Part shown: positions 62,853-64,000 of the stretch, in pieces
How the letters are laid out: each line of letters starts with the position of its first letter
How positions within the stretch are numbered: position 1 is the first letter of the stretch
Origin: an uncultured Kiritimatiellota bacterium
GTDB lineage: Bacteria; Verrucomicrobiota; Kiritimatiellia; RFP12; UBA1067
Assembly: GCA_934621385.1 (NCBI GenBank)
Contig: CAKTUI010000005.1
Span: forward strand, 1-64,000
Reading direction: 5' to 3'
Length of the DNA: 64,000 nucleotides
Program-made: the position numbers and the translations under genes
The notes under the pieces: model-generated
Seen by the model: the letters and a program-made list of their open reading frames with translations, nothing else
What the model was told of the DNA's origin: nothing
Databases searched by the model: none

Positions 62853-63035
62853 TTACTTGCCACACGCGCAGTTGGTGGTGCAGGTGCAGGTCGCCTGACC
62901 GCATCCGCATTCACACGCCTGACCCGGTGTGCAGTTCTTGCAGCACGCCTTCTTCGGCGCGACACACGAACAACAACCGGCGAGAACCGCCACCACTCCG
63001 GCGACAAGCGCCGCGACAATTGCACTCTTCATCAT
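62853..63035 (-). CDS. Cysteine-rich lipoprotein
   Basis: A 60-residue protein with lipobox AVLAGC (Cys about residue 21) and 15 or so cysteines (CCSCVAPKKACCKNCTPGQ, CECGCGQATCTCTTNCACGK), metallothionein-like. Exported and lipid-anchored; may bind metal ions such as Cu or Zn. AAAGGAGG precedes the ATG. A -10 (TATACT, complement of 63075-63080) lies about 40 nt upstream. It is the first gene of the pair with the Cys-rich regulator. Confidence 0.7.
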   Translation of the reverse strand: MMKSAIVAALVAGVVAVLAGCCSCVAPKKACCKNCTPGQACECGCGQATCTCTTNCACGK

Positions 63036-63124
63036 TTTCAGCCTCCTTTGGCCTTACTCGTTTAACTGGCGCATAGTATAGCGAAACCGCGTCCGCGAAG
63101 TGTCAGACGAATGTAAAACTTTGC

Positions 63125-64000
63125 TCAGACGATGACGCCTCCGCAGAGTACGGCATCGTCCTCCGCCCCATAGAAGACGGCACTCTGCCCAGTTGCGATG
63201 CCCATGATGTCCTCGGACAGCGAACAGTGCGCACCACGGAGGGTGGCCGGAACAAGCCGCCCGGCACTGCGCACCTTGGCGCGGCATGGAATCGACTCCT
63301 GCGTCGGTTCCGCCGCGACCCAGTTCATCTCCGCGACATCAAGCGAAGTGCGGACGGCCTCGTCGGCCCGCCCCACGACGACGCGGTTTCGACACGCGTC
63401 CACGTCAATGACGTAATACGGTTCGCCCGCCCCACCGATGCCAAGCCCCTTGCGCTGCCCAATCGTGTAGTGCCAGAACCCAAGATGATGGCCGAGGACG
63501 CGTCCATCCGTCGTTACGATGTCGCCCAGACGATCCGCCGCGCCAATCAGCTCGTTCACGTCACCCGCATAGAAGTCCTGCGAGTCCGGCTTATCCGATG
63601 CGTTCAGCCCATGGGCGCGAGCAATCGACCGAACCTCGGTCTTCGTCAGCTCACCCAACGGAAAGACCTGCCGCGCCAGCTGCTCCTGCGAAAGGCGATA
63701 GAGGAAATAACTCTGGTCCTTCGCCTCATCCCGTGCACGGAGAATCGCCCACCGTCCGCCGCGCCGCTCGACACGCGCATAGTGCCCCGTGGCGAACATG
63801 TCGAACGAAAGCCCCGCCTCCACGGCGAGGCGCGGCAGAAGCCCGAACTTCATTAGTGCATTGCACCGGACACAGGGATTCGGGGTCCTGCCCGAGAGGT
63901 AGGTCTCGCGAAAATACGAGACGATGGCCCGATCGTACTGCGCGGCACAGTCAAAGACCTTGTAGTCAATGCCAATGGCCTTTACAAAGGCCGCCGCACG
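63125..64000 (-). CDS. mnmA: tRNA-specific 2-thiouridylase, partial
   Basis: At least 291 residues; the 5' end lies outside the window. Catalytic Cys in RTPNPCVRCNALMKFG, conserved TGHYARV, DQSYFLYRLSQEQL, SDKPDSQDFY and the catalytic loop GQRKGLGIGG are seen. It adds sulphur to U34 of Lys, Glu and Gln tRNAs. The last part (GIATGQSAVFYGAEDDAVLCGGVI) is the C-terminal domain. Intact within the window. Confidence 0.95.
   Translation of the reverse strand, partial: RAAAFVKAIGIDYKVFDCAAQYDRAIVSYFRETYLSGRTPNPCVRCNALMKFGLLPRLAVEAGLSFDMFATGHYARVERRGGRWAILRARDEAKDQSYFLYRLSQEQLARQVFPLGELTKTEVRSIARAHGLNASDKPDSQDFYAGDVNELIGAADRLGDIVTTDGRVLGHHLGFWHYTIGQRKGLGIGGAGEPYYVIDVDACRNRVVVGRADEAVRTSLDVAEMNWVAAEPTQESIPCRAKVRSAGRLVPATLRGAHCSLSEDIMGIATGQSAVFYGAEDDAVLCGGVIV

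Overview
The window is a bacterial chromosome segment of moderately high GC. It begins in the 5' end of a 16S rRNA gene on the minus strand and ends inside mnmA. The organism is Gram-negative: there are porin-like beta-barrels, several lipoproteins and yajC. Gene content and intergenic style suggest a Verrucomicrobiota/Kiritimatiellota-like gut or anaerobic bacterium, but this is an inference and the visible 16S is too short to prove it.

Host region 1 (0-35.5 kb) is mostly minus-strand housekeeping and transport. It holds an aminotransferase with an FprA flavoprotein, tRNA-Leu, a BI-1 family protein, a frameshifted leucine-rich-repeat protein, an oppC-like/cmk/CaCA operon, a YoaK-like protein and the tig-clpP-clpX operon. 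Next come a secreted beta-helix protein (plus strand), site-2 protease with eda, and an amino-acid ABC transporter set with an EamA exporter and a NUDIX hydrolase. Then follow an outer-membrane protein, tRNA-Val, tgt-yajC-LysM, and a plus-strand coiled-coil/lipoprotein/RluA set. The region closes with porin, two Na+ symporters, UbiA and a phosphodiesterase, and finally a controller-endonuclease-methylase (PaeR7I/XhoI-like) restriction operon whose endonuclease is frameshifted.

Prophage (about 36,378-61,765) is a Mu-like transposable siphophage of clearly higher GC (about 70% by eye). A repressor faces an early operon: HTH protein, MuA-like transposase, MuB-like ATPase, DUF3164-like and GemA-like proteins. 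A terminator follows, then a late operon: terminases, portal, protease/scaffold, capsid, tail, tape measure, tail hub, and a displaced MuF protein with a probable C-terminal PBECR nuclease domain. Candidate ends carry MuA-type inverted repeats and a 5-bp target duplication, CAGCC.

Host region 2 (61.8-64 kb) holds a repeat element, a cysteine-rich lipoprotein paired with a cysteine-rich membrane-anchored winged-helix regulator, and mnmA (partial).

Two genome-wide patterns stand out. Most promoters carry an extended -10 (TGGTATAAT/TGGTATACT), and several protein genes have it only 6-8 nt before the ATG with no Shine-Dalgarno, which implies leaderless mRNAs. Several intergenic spaces hold short arrays of 20-23-bp units whose sequence differs from locus to locus while the period stays fixed, often bracketed by inverted repeats.
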